Below the pieces are notes generated by a model, which was not told the DNA's origin, searched no databases, and saw only the letters and a list, made by a program, of their open reading frames with translations. From UMGS1883 sp045636425 (GTDB taxonomy: Bacteria > Bacillota > Clostridia > UMGS1883): a stretch of DNA of 54,693 nucleotides. Numbering within the stretch: the first letter of the stretch is position 1; every line of letters starts with the position of its first letter. The position numbers and the translations under genes were made by a program. Location of the stretch: positions 1-54,693 of the forward strand of contig JAZTXM010000004.1 of the NCBI GenBank assembly GCA_045636425.1, read 5' to 3'. Positions 26,469 through 34,663 of the stretch are shown here, piece by piece.

Positions 26469-27904
26469 GAATTTTCCACCTCACTTACCTGTGTGTACTT
26501 GTAAAGCTTTCCGTCATCGGTGGAAGCCAGCCATGCGGCATTGAGAGCTTCGTCAAGTCCTGTGTCAAGATAACCTATATATATATCCTCTATCAAAACA
26601 GGATTTTTGGAATCTGAAAGCATGTTTACAAAATTGTCAAGAGCCGAAATAAAATTGTCGGAAAGTGCCATCTGTGTAACAGTTTCATAAGAACGCATGT
26701 ATTGCCTGTATGAAATAAGTCTGCCTCCCTTTACCGTCATTTCAATGGCGCAGTCCATTTTTTTGTGACCGTATTGGGCGGGGAGGTTGATTTCTACAGG
26801 TCTGCCGTTTCGGTAGTAATCAAATTTAAATACATACTCCTCATCGCTGTTATACGTTGATAAATCCCCTGAAACCAAAATACTGAGAGGCTCGGAAGAT
26901 ACACATTCCCATGTTTTTTCAGCTAAATCAATTGCGGCATTAAGGACATTGTAGCTGTCTTCACTTTCGTCAAGGAGAATTCCCCTGTCTGCCGAAACAG
27001 CCGAATATTCAAAGGTTGAATCGGGATATATTACCGCCTGTGAATAGTTTGCGATATACTTTGTTGCCCCGTCTGCATCTTCGTATGAATTTATGCCTGC
27101 TGAATTTAAAGAAAAGTTCTCCAATAATTTTCCTCGTGACTTGTCGGTTATAAGATTGTGCGGCATCAAAACCTCAGTTTCAGGTTCTGAATCCGAAAAT
27201 AACACAAGAGGGGAGAGTGATACATTACTCTCTTCGTCAAGCTCAAGACCTGTGCTGAATGCAGGCTCATAGTAACCGTCGTTTGAGGTGTATACCGAAA
27301 GGTCGGAAGCAGGCAATGTGTATGAGCTCTTTAATACATAAGCGTAAGAAATTTCGGGATTTTTACTGTCTCTTACAAGTATTCCCACATCGCTTTCCTC
27401 ACTTGAAGGGAGAATAACAAATTCTTTTAGCGATTTTATTTCAGAGGGTGCATTTTTTGTGCTGATACCCATAATTCTGCACAGCATTTCCGTGGAAAAG
27501 GAAACGGGGTATTCCACGTAAATACTAAGTGATTCAAGCCCCGATTCCCAAGTGCCCGAATCAATCTCTTTGCTTGCGGTGATGTCGCCCTGAAGAAAAC
27601 CCTTTATAATTTTTCGTGTACGCTGGTCAATAGGGGAAAAACCTATATCCGTATTATAATACGCCATCCAGAGAGAACCGTCATTTATAAGAAATTTTCT
27701 CGGTTTGGAAAGATTTTCTTTTGAAATGCTGTACTCCGTTTCGATAGGGAAGAATTTTTCCACAAGGGGAAACGAGCGAAGATATTTTTCGAATTCTCCG
27801 CCCACGGTATTTCCCGAATTCACAAACCAAAGCTGTGAAGTAAGAAACAGTAGATTAAATATTAAAATAAATATAGCGGCACTTTTTATTCGTTCCTTAA
27901 ACAT
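26465..27904 (-). CDS. yycH: YycH/WalH-like two-component system accessory protein
   Basis: About 479 residues. One N-terminal membrane helix (SAAIFILIFNLLFLTSQLWF), then a long extracytoplasmic region with YycH-like domains. Start ATG at 27904, with GAGGGTG 5 bp before it; the GTG at 27913 overlaps that RBS. It lies after the terminator of the secreted protein gene, which would lower its expression, and overlaps yycI. Confidence 0.8.
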   Translation of the reverse strand: MFKERIKSAAIFILIFNLLFLTSQLWFVNSGNTVGGEFEKYLRSFPLVEKFFPIETEYSISKENLSKPRKFLINDGSLWMAYYNTDIGFSPIDQRTRKIIKGFLQGDITASKEIDSGTWESGLESLSIYVEYPVSFSTEMLCRIMGISTKNAPSEIKSLKEFVILPSSEESDVGILVRDSKNPEISYAYVLKSSYTLPASDLSVYTSNDGYYEPAFSTGLELDEESNVSLSPLVLFSDSEPETEVLMPHNLITDKSRGKLLENFSLNSAGINSYEDADGATKYIANYSQAVIYPDSTFEYSAVSADRGILLDESEDSYNVLNAAIDLAEKTWECVSSEPLSILVSGDLSTYNSDEEYVFKFDYYRNGRPVEINLPAQYGHKKMDCAIEMTVKGGRLISYRQYMRSYETVTQMALSDNFISALDNFVNMLSDSKNPVLIEDIYIGYLDTGLDEALNAAWLASTDDGKLYKYTQVSEVENS

Positions 27905-27929
27905 GGTGCACACCCTCTCTGCATAATTT

Positions 27930-27961
27930 AAAAAGCTTCAGACTCACGTCTGAAGCTTTTT
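27930..27961 (-). terminator. terminator between the secreted protein gene and yycH
   Basis: Perfect 14-bp stem (27948-27961 with 27930-27943), 4-nt loop, with TTTTT at the end of the stem on the minus strand. Intra-operon position suggests partial termination. Confidence 0.75.
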
Positions 27962-27972
27962 CCATGTCTTTT

Positions 27973-28446
27973 TTAATTCATCCAGCCGTTAAACAGTGAC
28001 TGTATTCCGTTAGAAAAACCGCTGATATTGTTCATCATACTTTGATTCAGAACGTTGATGTCAAAAAATACAACCTGATATGTACCATCGGGAGCTTCGG
28101 CTCTTACAGCAAATTTATTATGACCCTCGGAAAGAGAAACCTGCTTGTAAAATACGCCTGCATTTCCTATACGTGTTTCAAAAACACTGCCGTTGGAATT
28201 TTTCAGAGCCACATAAGCGTTTCCGTTATGCTTGTAGTATGAAACTACAACCTTGCTCTTGCCTGTGCCTGTGATTCCGTAGGTCTTTTTCAAAGTGGCT
28301 GAATTTTTTGTTTCAGGTTTTTTCACCACTATCAGACTGCTTGAGTTTCCGTTATCCGCAGAGGAGATTGTAGCAGGTGCTGCAAAAGCGGATAGGGAAG
28401 ACAATATTAAAATAAATGAAATGAATAATGCACATAATTTTTTCAT
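27973..28446 (-). CDS. secreted protein inserted in the wal operon
   Basis: 157 residues. Signal peptide MKKLCALFISFILILSSLSA ending AFA-A, then a low-complexity Ser/Lys segment and an Ig-like beta domain (YGITGTGKSKVVVSYYKHNG ... EGHNKFAVRAEAPDGTYQVVFF), then a Met/Asn-rich tail. AGAGGGTAAAG precedes the ATG. It has its own -10 box with a WalR-type box at the -35 position, and its own terminator, so it is probably a WalR-regulated single gene inside the walRK-yycHI cluster. No family recognised. Confidence 0.75.
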   Translation of the reverse strand: MKKLCALFISFILILSSLSAFAAPATISSADNGNSSSLIVVKKPETKNSATLKKTYGITGTGKSKVVVSYYKHNGNAYVALKNSNGSVFETRIGNAGVFYKQVSLSEGHNKFAVRAEAPDGTYQVVFFDINVLNQSMMNNISGFSNGIQSLFNGWMN

Positions 28447-28491
28447 AGCTTTACCCTCTTAATTAAAACACGACGCTTAGTCTCTGACTGT

Positions 28492-28523
28492 ATTATACAA
28501 CATCAATGTTACAACCGTGTTAC
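28492..28523 (-). promoter_or_regulatory. promoter with WalR box for the secreted protein gene
   Basis: A -10 box TATAAT (28497-28492 on the minus strand) lies 46 bp before the ATG. At the place of the -35 box, the plus strand has TGTTAC (28507-28512), 5 bp, TGTTAC (28518-28523). This fits the WalR (YycF) consensus TGT(A/T)A(A/T/C)-N5-TGT(A/T)A(A/T/C) at every position. There is no good -35 box, which suits an activated promoter. Pho-box-like repeats are an alternative reading. Confidence 0.7.
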
Positions 28524-28575
28524 AATCGCCTTAATGATTTGTTACTTTTTCATGTAATTTTTGGAAATCTTGTAA

Positions 28576-30339
28576 TTAATTGTCAGATTCACTTTCATAG
28601 AGGGGAAGTGTTATCTTAACAATTGTTCCTTTCTGATTAGGGCTTTCAATTTCAATCGTTCCGTTATGGCGGAGAATGATTTCTCTGGCAATGGCAAGAC
28701 CAAGTCCCGTACCGCCGCTTTGACGGCTTCTTGCCTTATCAACCCTGTAAAAGCGTTCAAAAATTCGTGCAAGGTCGCTTTCGGGGATTCCTATACCATT
28801 GTCTCGTACGCTTATATATGCTTTTGAGAAATCACCGTAGCAGGTAATGTCAATTTTTCCTCCCGCGGGGGTGTATTTAATTGCGTTGGAAATAATATTG
28901 GTTATAACCTGCTCAATGGCATCAGGCTCACCAAAGCAAACCGGGGAGCTCATATTTACATCCAATTTGATTCTGTGGCCGCTGTTTTTTGCAGAAATAC
29001 TAAGCTTTTCCACAACATATGACACAAGCTGGGAAAGGTCAAATTTCTTTCTTCTTTCAATAACCTTGGAGCTGTCAAGCTGTGACAGGGTTAAAAGGTC
29101 TTTTACAAGCCTTGTCATTCTGTCGGCTTCGTTTTCTATTACGTTTACAAAATGCAGCGTGGAATCGTCTAAAGTGCCTTCACCCATGTCGGAAATGGTT
29201 TCGGCGTATGTCTTGATTGTTGTAAGGGGGGTGCGAAGCTCGTGGGAAACATTTGCCACAAACTCACGCCTTGCATTGTCAAGCATTTGCCTCCTTGTTA
29301 TATCCTGGAAAACAACCACCACGCCTGCAGTAAATGAACGCTCTGTATTAAAAGGAGCAAAGAATGCCTTAAGATTTTTTTCCTTGTATTCAATATCACG
29401 CTCTATATTTTCATTAGAATCAATGTAAAGGATTCTCGAAAGTGAAATATTTGCACCTAAGATATCGAAAAGCTCATCAAAGCTTTTTCCTCTATGCTCG
29501 CCCAAAAGCTTTTCCCCGGCAGGGTTAATATGAATAAGATTACCTGCATTGTCATATGCCAAAACGGCATCTGCCATGTTTTTAAGGATTGCCTCAACCT
29601 TGTTCTTCTCGGCGCGTATATCCTCAAGGCCTGTGTTGATTTTAGATGCCATTTCGTTAAAGGCGATGGTAAGCCTTCCGATTTCGTCACGGGAACGGAC
29701 TTCAATTTTATGACTGAAATCACCTTCTGCCATACTCTCGCTTCGGTGCTGAAGAGTGGAAATGGGGGAAATAATTGTCCTTGAAAGGAAAAATCCTAAA
29801 ATCAGACTGATTAAAAGCCCGAAAAGCATTGCCCAGAATATATTTATGAACATATTGCCTATGATTTCGTTTACTTCAAATTTGGTATCGGTAATGTAAA
29901 TAATATGCCCCGAAGACCCTACGCTTAAGGCGTAGTCCATAATCCGAGAATCTTCTTCAACTATATTTCCACGCTCTCCCGACATGGCAAGCGTCAGATT
30001 AGAGGTAGGCTCAAAGGTATCTGTCTTTTCCGAAGACCCCCCAAGTACATTGAGGGAGGAATCAAGAATATAATAATTTCTGAAAGAATCTATTCCCATT
30101 CTGACGGAATACACTTTGAGCAAACTGAGAGCCTTGTTCACTCCATCGGGGGAATCAATGATGCTTTCAAATTCTGCCATTACCTCGTCTGTAAAAAGCT
30201 GCTTGTCAAGCGAGCTTGTAAAGTCATTATGATAATATGCGGTAATATTTTGCAGCAGAAAAGTGCCGACAACGATCATTACGCTGACGGTAAGCAAAAG
30301 AAATATTGCAATGATTTTCCACTGAATACTTTTGAACAT
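28576..30339 (-). CDS. walK: WalK sensor histidine kinase
   Basis: 587 residues. Two transmembrane helices (about 9-28 and 165-185) enclose an extracytoplasmic sensor domain; then HAMP (186-238), PAS (245-350), HisKA with phospho-acceptor His366 in VSHELRTP, and HATPase_c (about 465-580; DNGIGIPESDL and GGTGLGLAI). This is the full WalK layout. It controls cell-wall turnover through WalR. It starts 11 bp after walR; the RBS is weak (AAGG), suggesting coupling. Confidence 0.93.
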   Translation of the reverse strand: MFKSIQWKIIAIFLLLTVSVMIVVGTFLLQNITAYYHNDFTSSLDKQLFTDEVMAEFESIIDSPDGVNKALSLLKVYSVRMGIDSFRNYYILDSSLNVLGGSSEKTDTFEPTSNLTLAMSGERGNIVEEDSRIMDYALSVGSSGHIIYITDTKFEVNEIIGNMFINIFWAMLFGLLISLILGFFLSRTIISPISTLQHRSESMAEGDFSHKIEVRSRDEIGRLTIAFNEMASKINTGLEDIRAEKNKVEAILKNMADAVLAYDNAGNLIHINPAGEKLLGEHRGKSFDELFDILGANISLSRILYIDSNENIERDIEYKEKNLKAFFAPFNTERSFTAGVVVVFQDITRRQMLDNARREFVANVSHELRTPLTTIKTYAETISDMGEGTLDDSTLHFVNVIENEADRMTRLVKDLLTLSQLDSSKVIERRKKFDLSQLVSYVVEKLSISAKNSGHRIKLDVNMSSPVCFGEPDAIEQVITNIISNAIKYTPAGGKIDITCYGDFSKAYISVRDNGIGIPESDLARIFERFYRVDKARSRQSGGTGLGLAIAREIILRHNGTIEIESPNQKGTIVKITLPLYESESDN

Positions 30340-30350
30340 AATACCAAACC

Positions 30351-31040
30351 TTACTTATTGAAGTAATATCCCACTCCGCGTTTTGTCATAATAAAGCCGG
30401 GGGAGGCAGGGTTATCCTCAACCTTTTCCCTGAGTCTCCTTACCGTAACATCCACTGTACGCACATCGCCGAAATATTCATAGCCCCATACCTTTTCAAG
30501 TAGTGTTTCACGGGTGAAAATCTGACCGGGCTGCTGTGCTAAAAATTTCAGAAGTTCAAATTCACGAAGTGTAAGGTCGATAACAGTATCATCTTTAGAT
30601 GCTTCATATCTTGAGGGATTGATTGTGAGATTGCGGAAGGTAATAAGGTCAGATGAGTCACTCGGAGTAGCCTCGGAAGCCGTACGGCGTATGTTTGCCT
30701 TTACACGTGCCATAAGCTCGCGTACAGAGAAAGGCTTTGTGCAATAATCGTCAGCCCCCAGCTCAAGACCGAGAACCTTATCTACTTCCTCATCACGTGC
30801 AGTAAGCATAATGATAGGTGTAGACTGCTTTTCACGCACCTTTTTGCACACTTCAAAACCGTCCATTTTCGGAAGCATTACATCAAGAAGTATCAAATCT
30901 GGTTTTTCGCTGAGTGCAAGGCGATACCCCTCCTCTCCGTCAAAAGCGGTAAGGACACGGTAGCCTGATTTTGTAAGATTAAATTTTAATATTTCAACAA
31001 TAGGTGCTTCGTCTTCAATAACGAGAATCAGCTTTTCCAT
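30351..31040 (-). CDS. walR: WalR response regulator
   Basis: 229 residues, OmpR/PhoB family. Receiver domain with phospho-acceptor Asp53 (LLDVMLPKMDG), then a winged helix ending RTVDVTVRRLREKVEDNP ... KRGVGYYFNK, which closely matches WalR/YycF. CGGAGG precedes the ATG. First gene of the operon, with a promoter that faces away from the T-box promoter. Confidence 0.95.
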   Translation of the reverse strand: MEKLILVIEDEAPIVEILKFNLTKSGYRVLTAFDGEEGYRLALSEKPDLILLDVMLPKMDGFEVCKKVREKQSTPIIMLTARDEEVDKVLGLELGADDYCTKPFSVRELMARVKANIRRTASEATPSDSSDLITFRNLTINPSRYEASKDDTVIDLTLREFELLKFLAQQPGQIFTRETLLEKVWGYEYFGDVRTVDVTVRRLREKVEDNPASPGFIMTKRGVGYYFNK

Positions 31041-31078
31041 TCTTTATACCTCCGATTATCCATTGTAATACATAGTAT

Positions 31079-31107
31079 ATTTTATAATATTTTCCCGATT
31101 ATGTCAA
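31079..31107 (-). promoter_or_regulatory. promoter of walR
   Basis: Minus-strand TTGACA (31107-31102), 17-bp spacer, TAAAAT (31084-31079). Its -35 box lies 9 bp from that of the divergent ileS promoter. Confidence 0.75.
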
Positions 31108-31116
31108 TAAAAACAG

Positions 31117-31145
31117 TTGACAATTTTAAAAGAAGGTATTATAAT
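31117..31145 (+). promoter_or_regulatory. promoter of the T-box-ileS unit
   Basis: TTGACA (31117-31122), 17-bp spacer, TATAAT (31140-31145); fully consensus. Confidence 0.85.
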
Positions 31146-31151
31146 AAGTAC

Positions 31152-31386
31152 AGTTTCATACAAAGGCTGTGACGAAGACAGTAGCGGTTATTAAAACGCA
31201 GAGCGAGTCGGGGATGGTGTAAGCCCGATGCGAAGTAGATTTCCGTGAATATCACTTCCGAGCCGCACGGCTGAAATAATAAGTAAGCCGTGACGGGAAG
31301 TCTCTCCGTTAAGGAGACGCATATGATGGTATGCTAATTAGGTGGTGCGATAACTTCGTCCTGATTAGGGGCGGAGTTTTTTTGAT
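31152..31386 (+). promoter_or_regulatory. T-box riboswitch, isoleucine-specific
   Basis: Stem I with GAGCGAGTCGGGGATGGTG, then the specifier loop GTGAATATCACTTCC containing the Ile codon ATC followed by a purine. The T-box sequence AATTAGGTGGTGCGATAAC is at about 31335-31353, followed by a terminator (31352-31385: AACTTCGTCC with GGGGCGGAGTT, T7). Uncharged tRNA-Ile would stabilise the antiterminator and switch ileS on. Confidence 0.9.
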
Positions 31387-31429
31387 GTATAATATTAATT
31401 TTTATATAAATATTTACGGAGGTAAAACT

Positions 31430-34400
31430 ATGTACAACAAGGTTGATACCACACTGAATTTTGTTGACAGAGAAAAGAAAATCGGCAAATTCTGGCGTGA
31501 AAACAATATCTTTGAAAAAAGTATTGAAAACCGCGCAAAATGCGAAAGCTACACATTCTACGACGGCCCTCCCACGGCTAACGGTAAGCCCCATATCGGT
31601 CACGTTCTCACACGTGTGATAAAGGATATGATTCCCCGTTACCGCACTATGAAGGGTTATAAGGTTACCCGTAAGGCAGGCTGGGATACACACGGACTTC
31701 CCGTTGAGCTTGAGGTTGAGAAGCTTTTAGGTCTTGACGGAAAAGAGCAGATTGAAAAGTATGGTCTTGAGCCTTTCATCGCAAAATGTAAGGAAAGCGT
31801 ATGGAAATACAAGGGTATGTGGGAGGATTTCTCACAGACAGTCGGTTTCTGGGCTGATATGGATGACCCTTACGTTACCTATGACAATAACTTTATCGAG
31901 TCCGAATGGTGGGCTCTTAAACAGATTTGGGACAAGGGGCTTCTTTACAAGGGCTTTAAAATTGTTCCTTACTGCCCCCGTTGCGGAACTCCGCTTTCCT
32001 CTCACGAGGTTGCCCAGGGGTATAAAAATGTAAAGGAACGCTCCGCAGTAGTTCGTTTTAAGGTAGTGGGTGAGGATAGCTATTTCTTGGCTTGGACAAC
32101 AACTCCCTGGACGCTTCCTTCAAACGTGGCACTCTGCGTAAATCCCGATGATGTTTATTGTAAGGTTAAAGCCGCTGACGGATATACTTATTATATGGCA
32201 GAGGCACTCCTTGACAAAGTTCTCGGAAAGCTCGCTACCGAGGATAAGCCTGCTTATGAGATTCTTGAAACATACAAGGGTGCAGACCTTGAGCATAAGG
32301 AATATGAGCCTCTTTTTGACTGCGTAAAGCCTATTTGCGAGAAACAGAAGAAAAAAGGTCATTTCGTAACATGTGATTCCTACGTAACAATGTCCGACGG
32401 TACAGGTATCGTTCATATTGCACCTGCATTTGGTGAAGATGATGCTCAGGTAGGAAGACGCTACGATCTTCCCTTTGTACAGCTTGTTGATGCGGCAGGT
32501 AATATGAGCGAGGAAACTCCCTTTGCAGGTCTTTTCGTAAAGGATGCAGACCCCAAGGTGCTTGTTGACCTTGAATCAAGAGGACTTCTTTTTGACGCAC
32601 CTAAGTTTGAGCATGATTATCCCTTCTGTTGGAGATGCGATACACCCCTTATTTACTATGCAAGAGAATCCTGGTTCATTAAGATGACAGAGGTGAGGGA
32701 GGACCTCATCCGTAATAATGACACCATTAACTGGATTCCCGAAACAATAGGTAAGGGCAGATTTGGCGACTGGCTGAAAAACGTTCAGGATTGGGGCGTA
32801 AGCCGTGACCGCTATTGGGGAACCCCCCTTAACATATGGATTTGTGAATGCGGTCATCAGCATTCAATCGGCTCTATTGAAGAGCTTCGCTCCATGAGTG
32901 ATAACTGCCCCGAGGAAATTGAGCTTCACCGTCCTTTCATCGATGCAGTTACAATAAAGTGTCCCGAATGTGGCAAACAGATGACACGTACAAAGGAAGT
33001 TATTGACTGCTGGTTTGATTCAGGTGCAATGCCCTTTGCTCAGTGGCACTATCCCTTTGAAAATAAGGAAATCTTTGAGGAGAATTTCCCTGCAAACTTC
33101 ATCAGTGAGGCTGTTGACCAGACAAGAGGTTGGTTCTATTCGCTTCTTGCTATTTCAACGCTTATATTCAACGAAGCACCCTATAAGAACGTAATCGTTC
33201 TCGGTCACGTTCAGGACGAAAACGGTCAGAAAATGAGTAAGTCCAAGGGTAATGCGGTTGACCCCTTTGATGCACTTGAAAAGCATGGTGCAGATGCAAT
33301 CCGCTGGTACTTCTATGTAAACAGTGCCCCCTGGCTTCCCAACCGTTTCCATGACGGTGCGGTAAGCGAAGGTCAGCGTAAATTCATGGGTACACTCTGG
33401 AACACATATGCATTCTTTGTGCTTTATGCAAATATTGATAAATTTGATGCTACAAAGTATACTCTTGACTACGATAAGCTTTCCGTTATGGATAAGTGGC
33501 TTGTTTCAAAGCTTAATACCCTTATTAAAACGGTGGATAACTATTTAAGCGACTACAAGATTACCGAAAGTGCTCGTGTAATACAGGAATTTACCGACGA
33601 AATGAGTAACTGGTATGTTCGCCGCAGCCGTGAACGCTTCTGGGGCAAGGAAATGACACAGGATAAGATTAATGCGTATATGACGCTTTATACCACACTC
33701 GTTACTCTTGCCAAGGTTACTGCACCCATGATTCCCTTTATGACAGAGGAAATTTACCGCAATCTTGTTTGCAGTATTGACAAGGACGCACCCATCAGCG
33801 TGCATCTTTGCGATTACCCCGTTTGCGATGAAACAAAGATTGATACTCAGCTTGAAAAGGCTATGGAGGAAGTTCTTGATATCGTTGTTTTGGGCAGAGC
33901 GGCAAGAAATGCTTCAAACATCAAAAACCGTCAGCCTATCGGAAAAATGTATGTTAAGGCAGAGTCCATGCTTGACAGCTTCTATACTGAAATCATTGCC
34001 GATGAGCTTAATGTAAAGGAAGTTGAGTTTACAGACAATGTAAGTGCCTGCACAACCTACAGCTTCAAGCCTCAGCTTAAGACAGTAGGCCCTAAGTACG
34101 GCAAATTCCTTGGCGGTATCCGTGATTATCTTGCTTCTGTTGACGGAAACGAGGCGATGGCAGAGCTTGAGAAGGACGGAACAGTTAAATTCGAGGTAAA
34201 CGGCGAGATGATTTCTCTTGAAAAGGAAGACCTTCTCATTGAATCTGCACAGGTAGAGGGCTTCCAGTCAGAAAGTGATTTCGGCATCACCGTAGTTCTC
34301 GATACACGCCTTTCCGACGAGCTTATTGAGGAAGGCTTTGTACGTGAAATTATCAGTAAGATTCAGACCATGCGTAAGGACAGCGGTTTTGAAGTTATGG

Positions 34401-34579
34401 ATAATATCAATATCTATGTCAGCGGAAACGAGAAAATTTCTGAAATCATTTCAAGAAATGCAGACGAAATTAAAAATGATGTTCTTGCTCTTGCAGTTAA
34501 CAATGGTGAAAACTGCGATAACAGCAAAGAGTGGAACATTAACGGCGAAAAGGTAATGCTCGGCGTAGAAAAAGTTTGA
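31430..34579 (+). CDS. ileS: isoleucyl-tRNA synthetase, eukaryal/archaeal-like (IleRS2) type
   Basis: 1049 residues, longer than the common bacterial IleRS (about 930). HIGH at 55-58 and KMSKS at 601-605, editing domain between them, anticodon-binding domain after. The opening TFYDGPPTANGKPHIGHVLT and WKYKGMWEDFSQTVGFWADM match the IleRS2 branch, often less sensitive to mupirocin. True start is the ATG at 31430 with GGAGGT; the ORF extends upstream to 31331 only because the T-box terminator lacks stops. Charged under T-box control. Confidence 0.95.
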   Translation: MYNKVDTTLNFVDREKKIGKFWRENNIFEKSIENRAKCESYTFYDGPPTANGKPHIGHVLTRVIKDMIPRYRTMKGYKVTRKAGWDTHGLPVELEVEKLLGLDGKEQIEKYGLEPFIAKCKESVWKYKGMWEDFSQTVGFWADMDDPYVTYDNNFIESEWWALKQIWDKGLLYKGFKIVPYCPRCGTPLSSHEVAQGYKNVKERSAVVRFKVVGEDSYFLAWTTTPWTLPSNVALCVNPDDVYCKVKAADGYTYYMAEALLDKVLGKLATEDKPAYEILETYKGADLEHKEYEPLFDCVKPICEKQKKKGHFVTCDSYVTMSDGTGIVHIAPAFGEDDAQVGRRYDLPFVQLVDAAGNMSEETPFAGLFVKDADPKVLVDLESRGLLFDAPKFEHDYPFCWRCDTPLIYYARESWFIKMTEVREDLIRNNDTINWIPETIGKGRFGDWLKNVQDWGVSRDRYWGTPLNIWICECGHQHSIGSIEELRSMSDNCPEEIELHRPFIDAVTIKCPECGKQMTRTKEVIDCWFDSGAMPFAQWHYPFENKEIFEENFPANFISEAVDQTRGWFYSLLAISTLIFNEAPYKNVIVLGHVQDENGQKMSKSKGNAVDPFDALEKHGADAIRWYFYVNSAPWLPNRFHDGAVSEGQRKFMGTLWNTYAFFVLYANIDKFDATKYTLDYDKLSVMDKWLVSKLNTLIKTVDNYLSDYKITESARVIQEFTDEMSNWYVRRSRERFWGKEMTQDKINAYMTLYTTLVTLAKVTAPMIPFMTEEIYRNLVCSIDKDAPISVHLCDYPVCDETKIDTQLEKAMEEVLDIVVLGRAARNASNIKNRQPIGKMYVKAESMLDSFYTEIIADELNVKEVEFTDNVSACTTYSFKPQLKTVGPKYGKFLGGIRDYLASVDGNEAMAELEKDGTVKFEVNGEMISLEKEDLLIESAQVEGFQSESDFGITVVLDTRLSDELIEEGFVREIISKIQTMRKDSGFEVMDNINIYVSGNEKISEIISRNADEIKNDVLALAVNNGENCDNSKEWNINGEKVMLGVEKV

Positions 34580-34585
34580 TAAACA

Positions 34586-34634
34586 ACGCAAAATGCAAAA
34601 TGCAAAATCTGGGGGCGACCTTGTGTGGTCGCCC
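34586..34634 (+). repeat. short tandem repeat and hairpin after ileS
   Basis: Three copies of a GCAAAAT heptamer (34588-34608) are followed by a perfect 8-bp stem GGGCGACC/GGTCGCCC (34613-34620 with 34627-34634). A T-run (TGATTTT) lies a little downstream, so it may be a weak terminator. Confidence 0.5.
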
Positions 34635-34663
34635 GTCTGATTTTATAAACAGGAGGAAATATT

